DNA from: Solibacillus faecavium
Lineage (GTDB): Bacteria > Bacillota > Bacilli > Bacillales_A > Planococcaceae
Direction of reading: 5' to 3'
DNA length: 64,000 nt
NCBI RefSeq assembly: GCF_014836905.1
Contig: NZ_JACSPZ010000002.1
Span: 434,001-498,000 of the forward strand
The notes under the pieces are model-generated. The model saw only the letters and a program-made list of their open reading frames with translations. It was not told where the DNA came from and did no database searches. Positions within the stretch are counted from its first letter, which is position 1. The number at the start of each line of letters is the position of its first letter. Positions 34,843-43,593 of the stretch are shown here, in pieces. Made by a program: the position numbers and the translations under genes.

Positions 34843-35115
34843 TTAACTTAACATCTTTTTAATTTGTTTTAGTTCCTTTATTAAATAATCAATTTGCTTT
34901 TGTGTAGAATCCATCTGTTTTGATTGATCATATTGAGGTTGTGTACTTTGATTGTTCGATTTTTCCAATTCTTGTAGAGCAAGACCTGCAGCCAATGCTG
35001 CTAAACCATCTCCTAGCGTAGTAATGGTTGCTGCAATAAATGCAAGTCTAGCAATCTGAATATCTGTTGAATCAGAGGGTTGGTTGGATTTATTTCCATG
35101 ATTATTAATCGGCAT
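34843..35115 (-). CDS. 90-residue protein of unknown function
   Basis: A central Ala/Leu-rich helix, ARLAFIAATITTLGDGLAAL (about 22-41), sits between a polar Asn/Ser-rich N-terminus and a C-terminal coiled-coil-like KQIDYLIKELKQIKKML. The middle may associate with the membrane. GGGAGGAT lies 3-6 bases before the ATG. The combination suggests a small structural or adaptor protein, but I do not recognise it. Confidence 0.58.
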   Translation of the reverse strand: MPINNHGNKSNQPSDSTDIQIARLAFIAATITTLGDGLAALAAGLALQELEKSNNQSTQPQYDQSKQMDSTQKQIDYLIKELKQIKKMLS

Positions 35116-35359
35116 ATCCTCCCTATATTAACGGTTGTAAAGTCACTTTAATTACAATATATGCATAGGATAAACGAAATTCACTAAATAAAAGATTCTT
35201 ATTCAATTTGCCGTTCGATCTGTATGAACAAGTCGTTCAAAATCCATATCTTCACCTCACTTGACTATATAACGATTGTACATGCACTTTGGCTTTAAAT
35301 TTATCCATTTATTTAAAATATAAGAACGCTATGGAAAAACACCATAGCGCTCTAAAGAC

Positions 35360-36229
35360 TTACGTATTTAGCTTCTCTATTTCTATTACAGCACGATCAA
35401 CCGTTGCCACTTCAATAATTCCGATGTTAAGTTGGTGTATGTCCTTTACTTCTCTCGCCTCTTTTGCATTTTCTACAGGTAAAAAAATATGCGAAAAGCC
35501 GCTTTTTTCGGCAATCAGAATTTTAGCTTTCATCGAGCCAATTTCCTTCACATTTCCTTCTTCGTCAATCGCACCCGTTACGGCAATCGGTACGTTATTA
35601 TTGAAGCTGCCTTTTTCTGCGAGTCCGCTTAATACAGTGGCTAGTCCTGCACTGTCACCTTCAAAATCTTCTCTATTTAAAAAATCTTCAATAGCAGAAG
35701 AGGTTCCCGGCAGATAAGCCATTACATTTTCCTTCATCGTTTCAAAATGCTTCTCCGCGGGTCGTATATAACTTAATAACTCATCATTTTTCGAAGTATA
35801 ACGAATTTTATTTGTTACCATTTCCGCTTCCAATACTTCTTTATCATTTGATAATTCTAGCGTCTTTATTAAGTAATCCAAATCATCAATATAGGCCGCT
35901 TCGAAGATATCCACTGACAGTATATGTATACCTGAATCTTCAACAATTTCAAAAGGTTCATTATATGACGTTACGAAATAAGTATAGATTTCATAATTAA
36001 TCAAACGAGATTCAAACATACATATTAGACATATTACAAAAAAACTCCCAGCAAAAATCTGCCTCTGCCTATTATTGTGCCGGTAAAGATAAAATCCTAA
36101 AAGTGCCATTCCTAAGCCTATTATTATCAAAATAAAAAACAGATAAATATTAATCTTGTTGAAATAATAAAGCAGTAACCCCAATATGTATAAAATGAAC
36201 GGCAAAACTATTAGTGTAGTTCGTTTCAA
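35360..36229 (-). CDS. Membrane-anchored Lon-type (S16) peptidase
   Basis: The 289-residue protein has about three N-terminal membrane segments (roughly 5-21, 28-48 and 57-72) and a C-terminal Lon protease domain. The Ser-Lys dyad is visible: Ser193 in GDSAGLA and Lys234 in GSMKAKILIA. There is no ATPase and no PDZ domain, unlike YlbL. It probably cleaves membrane or secreted proteins. TTG is the likely start, with GGGAG 8 bases upstream. The target is unknown. A broken copy of its 3' part lies 1.3 kb away. Confidence 0.78.
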   Translation of the reverse strand: MKRTTLIVLPFILYILGLLLYYFNKINIYLFFILIIIGLGMALLGFYLYRHNNRQRQIFAGSFFVICLICMFESRLINYEIYTYFVTSYNEPFEIVEDSGIHILSVDIFEAAYIDDLDYLIKTLELSNDKEVLEAEMVTNKIRYTSKNDELLSYIRPAEKHFETMKENVMAYLPGTSSAIEDFLNREDFEGDSAGLATVLSGLAEKGSFNNNVPIAVTGAIDEEGNVKEIGSMKAKILIAEKSGFSHIFLPVENAKEAREVKDIHQLNIGIIEVATVDRAVIEIEKLNT

Positions 36230-36247
36230 CCTTTCATCTCCCTTCTG

Positions 36248-37036
36248 CTAAGCCTCAATAATCCAATTGGTTGTAAGTACACATTTATTTGTTTTTAATA
36301 AATGCCGTAAAAATGTGGCCTCAAACTTCTTCACATTCCATTCGTACCGGTATTTCGTATGCCAATCCTCTATTTCAATTTCATTTAAATCCTTTACCCA
36401 CGCTAACAACTGTTCGTCTGTCAATCCTTTGTCTAGTAAAGCGTCAATTACCGGTAGCATGCGTTCTTCCTCATCGTCTATAAAAGCATAGTCCGTGTGC
36501 AAGCAGCTTTTTAAACTTTGCAATGCTTTATGACACAAATGTAAATCTTTCATAAGCGGATGTGCAATGGCTTCAGCTAATAAGTCACTCCCATGTGCAA
36601 CCGTATGTGCCCAGCCTTTTTCATGGACGAACCCCCGGTAATCCTTCTCAAGCATTAAATAATCGACACTCCGTTGAATCGTCTCTAGAATAAGTGCTTC
36701 AGGCAATTTTCTGTTTTCACGATCTTTACCTAAAATAAGCGCAATAACAAGGGCTGAAAAAGATCGTGTAAATACATCATCTGAAGGACAGTTGTGCGTA
36801 ATATTTAAGTAAAGATACTTGTCATCCATGCATGTATTTAATAGTACAATTAATTGTTCCACCGTTAGTTTTTCATTCAGAATTAATTCGCCAGACCCCC
36901 TATAAATTAGGTCATCACGCAAATAAGCATCCGGATTCCCGATATTTTGCATCATGAAATGGAGCAGTTCGTCTATATTAATTAGGTCTAAATTTATTTC
37001 TTCTTTTTTTACAATAGATTCCAGTGTCTCTTTCAT
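36248..37036 (-). CDS. DUF2785 protein
   Basis: A soluble 262-residue, mostly helical protein. The conserved DUF2785 block DYRGFVHEKGWAHTVAHGSD at about residues 130-149 is clear, with His-rich conserved residues. The function is unknown. The likely ATG is at 37034-37036, with an AAGGAG further upstream; the ORF extends 13 codons more. It lies 18 bases before the peptidase gene and 19 bases after the GNAT stop. Confidence 0.78.
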   Translation of the reverse strand: MKETLESIVKKEEINLDLINIDELLHFMMQNIGNPDAYLRDDLIYRGSGELILNEKLTVEQLIVLLNTCMDDKYLYLNITHNCPSDDVFTRSFSALVIALILGKDRENRKLPEALILETIQRSVDYLMLEKDYRGFVHEKGWAHTVAHGSDLLAEAIAHPLMKDLHLCHKALQSLKSCLHTDYAFIDDEEERMLPVIDALLDKGLTDEQLLAWVKDLNEIEIEDWHTKYRYEWNVKKFEATFLRHLLKTNKCVLTTNWIIEA

Positions 37037-37055
37037 ACCTTGATTATTTCTCCTT

Positions 37056-37586
37056 TCAATAAGGTACCTCATCAAGTTGAACTAGTGTTATTTTGCAAGT
37101 TTTCCAGTCGTCATAAATAGCTGCATACAACAGGCTATCTACAACCGTGCCATCTTCATTTTCCCAGGCTTTTCGTAAATAGCCCTCTTTAACAAACCCC
37201 GACTTTGAAAAGCATTTTCGCATTGGTAAATTATCCGCTCTCGTATACGCTTCAATACGAATTTTCCCTTTTTCTCCAAATAAATAGTTTTGCAGCCAGC
37301 GTAAAGTTTGCGTACCAGCTCCCTTTCCTCTTGCTTGAGGTGTTAACCGGATATCGAATAATGGAATCGAATCATTGATATCATGAATGATTACAAGCCC
37401 AAACTTTTCATGATCGACTAGAATCCAAAATGTTTCGCGACCATCTTCATAATAACCATTCGCTACTTTTTCTTTTATTTCAGTAGGATTCACTATAGGA
37501 TTCGCGAAAAACTGCCATTCGTTGTTAGTAAGAAAATCCGTTAACTCCTGAATTTCTGAATTAAATCGCTGAATTTTTATAGTCAT
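37056..37586 (-). CDS. RimJ/RimL-like GNAT acetyltransferase
   Basis: The 176-residue protein has TPQARGKGAGTQTLRWL at about residues 84-100, the acetyl-CoA loop, and the RIEAYTRADNLPMRKCFSKSGF segment typical of RimJ/RimL type enzymes acting on amino groups. The substrate is unknown. It belongs to a run of closely spaced same-strand genes (36.2-39.6 kb). Confidence 0.82.
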   Translation of the reverse strand: MTIKIQRFNSEIQELTDFLTNNEWQFFANPIVNPTEIKEKVANGYYEDGRETFWILVDHEKFGLVIIHDINDSIPLFDIRLTPQARGKGAGTQTLRWLQNYLFGEKGKIRIEAYTRADNLPMRKCFSKSGFVKEGYLRKAWENEDGTVVDSLLYAAIYDDWKTCKITLVQLDEVPY

Positions 37587-37604
37587 CTATTACAATCTCC
37601 TAAA

Positions 37605-38012
37605 CTATTTACTGCTTGTTTCAAAAAGCTTTTTCAACGGCTCCGGTATTTTCGCAACCTTTTTCTTTTCTAAATGATAGAAGCAGCCGGATTGTTTGCC
37701 GGTACAATGGATATGTTTTTCTGTAGTAATATCCAGTTCCATCTCCCAACTGGATTGCCCGATTTTCACCATCCAGCACCGTCCGACCGGTTTATCAAAA
37801 ATCGTTAAAGGGGCTTTGTATTCTATTTCTGTTTTCATTAGAATTGGTGAAATTTGCCCTGCCATCATTTCTGCTAGTGGATAATGCTCATTTAAAAAAG
37901 CCATCCGTAGATCCTCGAACCACCGCACGTACACAATATTACTGACAATGCCCATTGCATCAATATCATAGGCATTGATTTGAATTGGTTGTTCTGCTAA
38001 TAAAGTTCTCAC
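37605..38012 (-). CDS. Acyl-CoA thioesterase (4HBT hotdog fold)
   Basis: The 135-residue hotdog-fold protein contains YDIDAMGIVSNIVYVRWFED (about 15-34), the YbgC-type segment in which the first Asp is catalytic and the usual His position is replaced by serine or valine. It should hydrolyse acyl-CoA thioesters. The in vivo substrate is unknown. It sits between two GNAT genes. Confidence 0.8.
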   Translation of the reverse strand: MRTLLAEQPIQINAYDIDAMGIVSNIVYVRWFEDLRMAFLNEHYPLAEMMAGQISPILMKTEIEYKAPLTIFDKPVGRCWMVKIGQSSWEMELDITTEKHIHCTGKQSGCFYHLEKKKVAKIPEPLKKLFETSSK

Positions 38013-38026
38013 AATATTTGTCCCCC

Positions 38027-38833
38027 TTATTTTTCCTCTTCAAAACGAATCATTGACCAAAAACCGATATCCTCAAATCCAATTCGCTTATAAATGCGCC
38101 CTGCAGCCGGATTATCATAAAACAAACAAATCGATTTTCCTTCAGCAAGCAAGTCTCGACAAAGCTTTAACATACAGTGTGTCGCATACCCTTTTTTCGC
38201 GTAACCCGGTCTTGTTCCAACCCCTACGATCATGGCGGATTGAGAATTTTCAGCAGTTGTCGATGCAGAGGACACCATTACCCCCAGTTCATCGTGGATA
38301 ATATATGTACGTCCTGTTTTAAACTTTTCCGCGCGTTCTCTTCCTTCAATACTAAATGTCCCTGTTGAAAACTCAGGAATAGACTTGAGCATTTCAATAT
38401 TTTCTTCATATTCATGCGGCTGTAAATACGTCACATTTGAAAAGTCCAAATCTGCAATCGGAACCGTCAATTTTGTACATTTTGCATAATACGTTTCACT
38501 ATCGCGACGAATACCGCGATTAACCCATTTACGTAATGATGCGACTAAATGTTGCAACCCCGAAATTTCAATAGGACCTTTGTTTTTATTAATAATTTCT
38601 GCGAACCCTGCTGCATCATAGTCCCCTTCGCTATAGGGAATATAGTTTTGATCGTAGCGCAGTAAAACCGCAATCAGCTGATCATCTTCAAATTGTCCCC
38701 ACAACTCCTGAATATCCGATTCCATTCCATAAGCCTCTATATCACCAATAATAAATAAGTTTTCTGCCGGCTTTTTTTCTACTAGTGCCATTGTTAGTTT
38801 GCGGTCATTATTTGTTAATTTTCTTATCATCAT
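38027..38833 (-). CDS. GNAT acetyltransferase with N-terminal extension
   Basis: A 268-residue protein. The N-terminal half (about 1-125) is a degenerate GNAT-like fold, and the C-terminal half has the acetyl-CoA loop VGTRPGYAKKGYATHCM at about 212-228 and YKRIGFEDIG. This two-lobed layout is common for Bacillus acetyltransferases of unknown target. The ATG lies a few bases after GGGGGTAAG. Confidence 0.8.
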   Translation of the reverse strand: MMIRKLTNNDRKLTMALVEKKPAENLFIIGDIEAYGMESDIQELWGQFEDDQLIAVLLRYDQNYIPYSEGDYDAAGFAEIINKNKGPIEISGLQHLVASLRKWVNRGIRRDSETYYAKCTKLTVPIADLDFSNVTYLQPHEYEENIEMLKSIPEFSTGTFSIEGRERAEKFKTGRTYIIHDELGVMVSSASTTAENSQSAMIVGVGTRPGYAKKGYATHCMLKLCRDLLAEGKSICLFYDNPAAGRIYKRIGFEDIGFWSMIRFEEEK

Positions 38834-38850
38834 ACTTACCCCCTATTTTA

Positions 38851-39606
38851 TTAACTGCGTTTTCTAGCCTTTACGATAAACGTTGTAGGAAAGTGACTGG
38901 CTTTATGCAGTGAATAATATCTCTCGGAATACGTTACTTCTTCATTTTTTGCGTGTTCAGGTATATCACTTTCAACAATCTCTACAATTTCAAAGTTCGC
39001 CCGTAACAATGCATTAATAAAGGTCGCCATTTTATATTTAGGTATTTTCATTGGCGCATCTTCCCCTTTAAATGTCGTCGTTTCAATATATCCTTCACGC
39101 TGATAAGAATCGGTTAATAAAAACTGATGATCCCGACATTTTATTTGACTATAAAAAGGGTGCTCCCAACTGAAAACAAACTCGCCACCCTCTTTTAAGT
39201 AGCTATGTATGAGTTTAAACGTTGCGGACAAATCACTTGACCAGCCAATTGCATAAATCGAATACACGAGATCAAAATAGTTTTTCGGCAAGCCAATTTC
39301 CTGTTCCATTGGCGCTGTATGTAATGTTGCCTCAATGCCATTTAACGTCGTTTGCGCCAGTTCTTTTTGTGCACTCGAGAAATCAACACCCCAAAGCTCC
39401 TTAGCTCCATTGTGATTCATATATAAAAGAGAGTGGCCACTGCCAAATCCGATTTCCAGCACCTTCTTCTCTGCAACAGACCCGATTAAATGCAGCTCTT
39501 CCTCTGTTTGAGCTAAAGGCCCATAGCTCGGCAACGCGTCTCCCCCTGCAAAATGCTTCGCTACGATATCCCAGCTTTTTTTGTTGTTTTCAATGATATT
39601 GTTCAA
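38851..39606 (-). CDS. Class I SAM-dependent methyltransferase
   Basis: The 251-residue protein has motif I VLEIGFGSGHS (about 45-55), VDFSSA (motif II) and LVYSIYAIGWSSD (motif IV region). It resembles small-molecule or ubiquinone/menaquinone-type methyltransferases of the DUF-rich class I group. The substrate is unknown. AGGGGGGAAA precedes the ATG. It is the first gene of the gene run downstream. Confidence 0.8.
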   Translation of the reverse strand: MNNIIENNKKSWDIVAKHFAGGDALPSYGPLAQTEEELHLIGSVAEKKVLEIGFGSGHSLLYMNHNGAKELWGVDFSSAQKELAQTTLNGIEATLHTAPMEQEIGLPKNYFDLVYSIYAIGWSSDLSATFKLIHSYLKEGGEFVFSWEHPFYSQIKCRDHQFLLTDSYQREGYIETTTFKGEDAPMKIPKYKMATFINALLRANFEIVEIVESDIPEHAKNEEVTYSERYYSLHKASHFPTTFIVKARKRS

Positions 39607-39786
39607 GCGATTTCCCCCCTTTATTTTTAAGAGAATTTCAATTATTCTTTATTAACATAATTTTCTAATTTAATAGTGATTTTGATTTTATCACTGAATC
39701 ATTATTTTTTCTATATACATATTTTCCAAATCATGTCACATTCGTAATTGCTAAATTGTCTTATGTTTATGAAAGGAGTGGTTGAA

Positions 39787-40284
39787 TTGCAGCCAAAAAC
39801 TATGATCATGACTAATGAAAAATTTTTAATACGTGAGATGGATGAACTCATTGAAGCGTACTATGACAAAATTTATAAATATTGTTTCAGCCTCTTACGA
39901 AATACATATGACGCTGAAGATGCCGTACAGGAAGTTTTTATAAAAGCGATGAAACACGGTAAATTAGCCTCGATTGAAAATCCGAATGCCTGGCTTTATA
40001 AAATTTCGTATTTTCATTGTCTCAATAAAATAAAACGGAAAAAATTAAAGTCTTTCATTCCCTTTAGTGAACAGGAAGCAACGCCAACAACCTTCGATCA
40101 TGATGATGATGAGCAGCTCCAATCGATCCTAGGACATTTAAAGCCTGAAGAACGGTCGCTCCTGCTATTACGTGTTATTGAAAATTATAGTTTTGAGGAA
40201 ATTGGTCAAATTTTTGAAAAACCACCAGCAACAATACGAAAACGCTATGAACGTTTAAAAGTAAAAGTGAAAAATCTATTATAG
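39787..40284 (+). CDS. ECF RNA polymerase sigma factor
   Basis: The 165-residue protein has sigma region 2 (YYDKIYKYCFSLL and DAEDAVQEVFIKAMK, about 28-57) and region 4 (PEERSLLLLRVIENYSFEEIG and PATIRKRYERLKVKV). It lacks regions 1.1 and 3, so it is an ECF-type factor. I chose a TTG start at 39787, 8 bases after AAAGGAG; an ATG at 39748 lacks a ribosome site. The next gene, with one membrane helix, is the probable anti-sigma factor. Confidence 0.88.
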   Translation: MQPKTMIMTNEKFLIREMDELIEAYYDKIYKYCFSLLRNTYDAEDAVQEVFIKAMKHGKLASIENPNAWLYKISYFHCLNKIKRKKLKSFIPFSEQEATPTTFDHDDDEQLQSILGHLKPEERSLLLLRVIENYSFEEIGQIFEKPPATIRKRYERLKVKVKNLL

Positions 40285-40299
40285 AACGGGGTTGGGTAT

Positions 40300-41247
40300 A
40301 TGAAAGATTTTGATAAGTTTGAGAAAAAATTCAAGGAACAATACGAGCAAATTGAAAGTCCAAACAAACAGCAAATTCTTCAAAAAATCTCATCTCATAA
40401 AGATAAAAAGATGAGACGATTTCCGACATTTGCTATGATTTGTTTCGGTTTATTTCTTTCCGTCGCAACAGTTGGGGCAATGAATTTCAATGGGTTGACA
40501 TTTTTTAACAAGGATGCATCTTCTGTTATTGAGATAGAAACAATGACAGATGAAGAAATGATTCCCCATGATCGAGCGGATGACATTTCCATGAAAAATA
40601 GAAAGCTAATGGATCAATTAAGGAAAACAATTGAGCCAGGGACATTTTTATACTTTTTAGATGTAGAAGCTTATGAGCAATACGGTGAGCCCAATTTGTT
40701 CCATCTGTATAATTTTGATACGTTTCGCTCATTCGATTATTTACCTATTGACTTAGCAGCTAGATGGAAATTCCCAAAAACTTTATTAGAACAATACGAA
40801 TTTAAAGAAGGAAGATTAACATATGATAGCCCTAAAACATCATACGAGGAAATGATGGAAATTGTAGAGCAGTTAAAACAGCAAGCGCATGAACAAAATC
40901 AACATTATGCGGTATTAGAAGGAGAGTTATTATCTTCGGTTCACTCGATATCATTAGAATATGAATATAATGAATTTCCAATTATTAAGTTATTTAATAT
41001 AGATATTCAAGTTATCAATAAGGGAATAAAAACAAACGAAGACCTGGCTAGTTTTATCAAACTGAATAATGTGCTGGAAACGGATGCTTATTATAGTGAA
41101 GAGCAAAAAAAGTTATTATTTGTTAAAGAAACTGCGGAGGAAAATTATTTAATATCAGTTTGGGATCCTTGGACTCCTGTTGTACCTGTAGAAAATGTGA
41201 GTGTACAAACTTTTATTGAAGTCGCAAAAGTTTTTTACGATCTATAA
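40300..41247 (+). CDS. Probable anti-sigma factor, membrane anchored
   Basis: The 315-residue protein has a 40-residue basic cytoplasmic N-terminus (KKFKEQYEQIESPNKQQILQ), one membrane helix at about 41-62, and a large extracellular domain. That layout and the 15-base gap after the sigma gene suggest an anti-sigma factor. No HXXXCXXC zinc motif is seen, and the extracellular domain is not recognised. The signal it senses is unknown. Confidence 0.65.
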   Translation: MKDFDKFEKKFKEQYEQIESPNKQQILQKISSHKDKKMRRFPTFAMICFGLFLSVATVGAMNFNGLTFFNKDASSVIEIETMTDEEMIPHDRADDISMKNRKLMDQLRKTIEPGTFLYFLDVEAYEQYGEPNLFHLYNFDTFRSFDYLPIDLAARWKFPKTLLEQYEFKEGRLTYDSPKTSYEEMMEIVEQLKQQAHEQNQHYAVLEGELLSSVHSISLEYEYNEFPIIKLFNIDIQVINKGIKTNEDLASFIKLNNVLETDAYYSEEQKKLLFVKETAEENYLISVWDPWTPVVPVENVSVQTFIEVAKVFYDL

Positions 41248-41268
41248 TTTCTGGCTTATTGTAAATTA

Positions 41269-41304
41269 ACACCCCTGTTTTAATTAAAGGACAAGGGTGT
41301 TTTT
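41269..41304 (+). terminator. Terminator after the sigma/anti-sigma operon
   Basis: ACACCC and GGGTGT arms with an inner partial stem, followed by TTTTTC. Confidence 0.75.
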
Positions 41305-41368
41305 CTCGATTCCATAGTCATTGGGCTTCAAACAGCTTTTCTCCAAATCAATGTTAGGAAATGTAATA

Positions 41369-42019
41369 TTATTTTTTATTAATCGTAATTTCGGTAGTTT
41401 CAAGTCCTAATCGTTTTCTTAATTCTTCCGTTATTGAAAATGACATTGTTGTACCATTTTCTACATTTTCATATTTATGATGTACAGCGGTCACAACCGT
41501 ACCATCAGTGACGTAGGTTTCAGAGGGATTTGCGTTCACTTTTAAATGGTCTATATAATCTCCACTTATTTGCCCTTGCATAAAAACTTCAGACGGTAAA
41601 ATAAGATAATCCGACTGCTTTTCCATCAAAGAAATTTCAATCGTCTGATCTTGTATGTCAACTAAACCATTTGTCGGAACTGGTAACCCGTTAACTTCCA
41701 ATTTATAATCCCATAAATCTATTGCTAAATCCTTTAATTCGGCATCACTATAATCTTTAATAAGGTCGTCAATCACTTGTTTATAATGCGCAGCTTCCTC
41801 TTCTTTGTAGTTAAAATCCGTTTGAAGATTATCCAAAGTAGCCTGCAATTCTTCGTTCTGTTTTTCTAATTTGTCGATTTGGGCGGTGTTATCTTCCAAA
41901 AGCTGAGTTGAAGCATTTACTTCTTCTACTGTGTCACTATTTGGAGAGTTTTCTTCATTCTTATTTGAGCACGCAACGAGAATAAACATAACACTTAAAC
42001 ATACTAGGATTCTTTTCAA
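41369..42019 (-). CDS. Lipoprotein with coiled coil
   Basis: The 216-residue protein starts MKRILVCLSVMFILVACSN with lipobox LVAC. A coiled-coil stretch (about 40-90, IDKLEKQNEELQATLDNLQT) follows, then a domain of about 120 residues. It is outside the membrane. No family is recognised. It faces the sigma-factor operon convergently; a functional link is not shown. Confidence 0.65.
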   Translation of the reverse strand: MKRILVCLSVMFILVACSNKNEENSPNSDTVEEVNASTQLLEDNTAQIDKLEKQNEELQATLDNLQTDFNYKEEEAAHYKQVIDDLIKDYSDAELKDLAIDLWDYKLEVNGLPVPTNGLVDIQDQTIEISLMEKQSDYLILPSEVFMQGQISGDYIDHLKVNANPSETYVTDGTVVTAVHHKYENVENGTTMSFSITEELRKRLGLETTEITINKK

Positions 42020-42197
42020 TTACACTCCCCCTTCGATATGATTACTCACATATAATACCATTAATTGCTAAATACACCTTCAATTATTCAACATAATTAC
42101 CTATTTGAATTGAATAAAAAAACTGCATATCTAATAGCAAGATACATCTCTAGCCATTAGATTGCAGTTAAGTTAATGAAGTTATATAGCACTACTA

Positions 42198-42956
42198 TTA
42201 GCGAGCAGTCCAACCGCCGTCTGCTTTTATTACATCGCCGTTTACAAAACTCGAATCTTCAGAAGCTAAGAATAATGCTACTTGCGCAATCTGTGATGCT
42301 TCAGCCATTGGGCTAAAACCTGCTGCTTCAAGTGCCTTAAATCCTAATTCACTTGGTGCAGTAATTGTTGCTCCAATATTTGTCTTTACGCCACCTGGTG
42401 CAATCGCATTTGCACGAACTTTCCCAAATGTACCGTAAGTTGCTGCAATATTTTTAGTTAAGCCAATTAAACCATGTTTAGAAGCAACGTAAGCCGCACC
42501 ACCACGAGTACCAAATAAACCACCAACCGATGCATTATTAATAATAACGCCACCTGTTTCTTGCTTTTCCATTATATTGATTGCCGATCGAGCAGCTTTA
42601 AATGGGCCCGTTAAGTTAACAGCCATAAGTCTATCCCATAATTCATCTGAAACATCGCCAACTGGTACGAAATTATCCATGATTCCTGCATTGTTCACTA
42701 AAATATCTAACGAACCAAATGACGTAATTGCTGTGTTAATCATGTTATCAACATCTTCTTGCTTTACTACGTTTGCTAAAACGCCGACTGCTTTACCACC
42801 ATTTGAAGTAATTTCGTTTACTACACCATCGATTGCTTCATTATTAATATCCGCTACAACTACGTTTGCCCCTTCTTTTGCGTATAGTTGAGCGATTGCT
42901 TTCCCCATACCTGATGCAGCACCAGTAATGACAGCTGTTTTCCCTGCTAATTTCAT
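42198..42956 (-). CDS. Short-chain dehydrogenase/reductase (glucose 1-dehydrogenase type)
   Basis: The 252-residue Rossmann enzyme has cofactor motif TGAASGMG (11-18), NNAG (88-91), Ser143 and Tyr156-x-x-x-Lys160, the full SDR catalytic set. Asp36 after the second strand favours NAD(H). The C-terminal VNGDVIKADGGWTA is typical. The substrate is unknown; relatives include 3-oxoacyl-ACP reductases and glucose dehydrogenases. A separate single gene with an AGGAGGAATT site. Confidence 0.85.
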   Translation of the reverse strand: MKLAGKTAVITGAASGMGKAIAQLYAKEGANVVVADINNEAIDGVVNEITSNGGKAVGVLANVVKQEDVDNMINTAITSFGSLDILVNNAGIMDNFVPVGDVSDELWDRLMAVNLTGPFKAARSAINIMEKQETGGVIINNASVGGLFGTRGGAAYVASKHGLIGLTKNIAATYGTFGKVRANAIAPGGVKTNIGATITAPSELGFKALEAAGFSPMAEASQIAQVALFLASEDSSFVNGDVIKADGGWTAR

Positions 42957-43113
42957 GATAATTCCTCCTAAAAAAGCCTTTTAATTAACCTTTTTAGTAT
43001 TACGTTCCAGATTAAATGTATACAGTCATTACTGAAAATTTTGCACTAGTCACAGGAGCAATCATTAAACTAATGAAGGAAACGCTGGTTGAAAATTAAA
43101 ACTTAGTTATTCA

Positions 43114-43554
43114 CTAAGATTTAAGTTCCTTGCTTAAGAAAACAAGCCGTTCAATTTCTTCAAATCCGTTTTTCTTATAAAATGCTTCAGCTGGAATACC
43201 TCTATCAGTTAAAAGTGTGATGTTGCTTATATTATTTCCTAGCGATTTAATTAAATAGTCCAACAACGATTTACCAATTCCCCTATTTTGACGCTCCGTG
43301 TCAACGCACATTTCATGGATATAAAATTCATCCCCGCTCCACCATTTTCTTTGTACGCCCATTATAAAGCCAATCACTTCTTCATTTTCTATTACGATGA
43401 CCCCTAAAAATCCAGGTGTTTGATAAAAATCTACTAAATAATTATGAGCTTTCGGAAATGTCCATTCATCATTCCACGGCTGAGCATTAAACACTTTAAT
43501 AAAAGTTTCAGTACATTTAACTAAATCGGTTTCTTGAAAAAGTTTATATTCCAA
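43114..43554 (-). CDS. GNAT acetyltransferase
   Basis: A 146-residue GNAT protein with the acetyl-CoA-binding VDTERQNRGIGKSLLDYL at about residues 90-107 and a C-terminal YKKNGFEEIERLV. It resembles small aminoglycoside-type or histone-like GNATs, but no substrate is evident. It lies 40 bases after the DUF1835 gene. Confidence 0.8.
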   Translation of the reverse strand: MEYKLFQETDLVKCTETFIKVFNAQPWNDEWTFPKAHNYLVDFYQTPGFLGVIVIENEEVIGFIMGVQRKWWSGDEFYIHEMCVDTERQNRGIGKSLLDYLIKSLGNNISNITLLTDRGIPAEAFYKKNGFEEIERLVFLSKELKS

Positions 43555-43593
43555 AGTAAGTACCCCTTTTTATGATATTTAGAAGTTGAAGCA

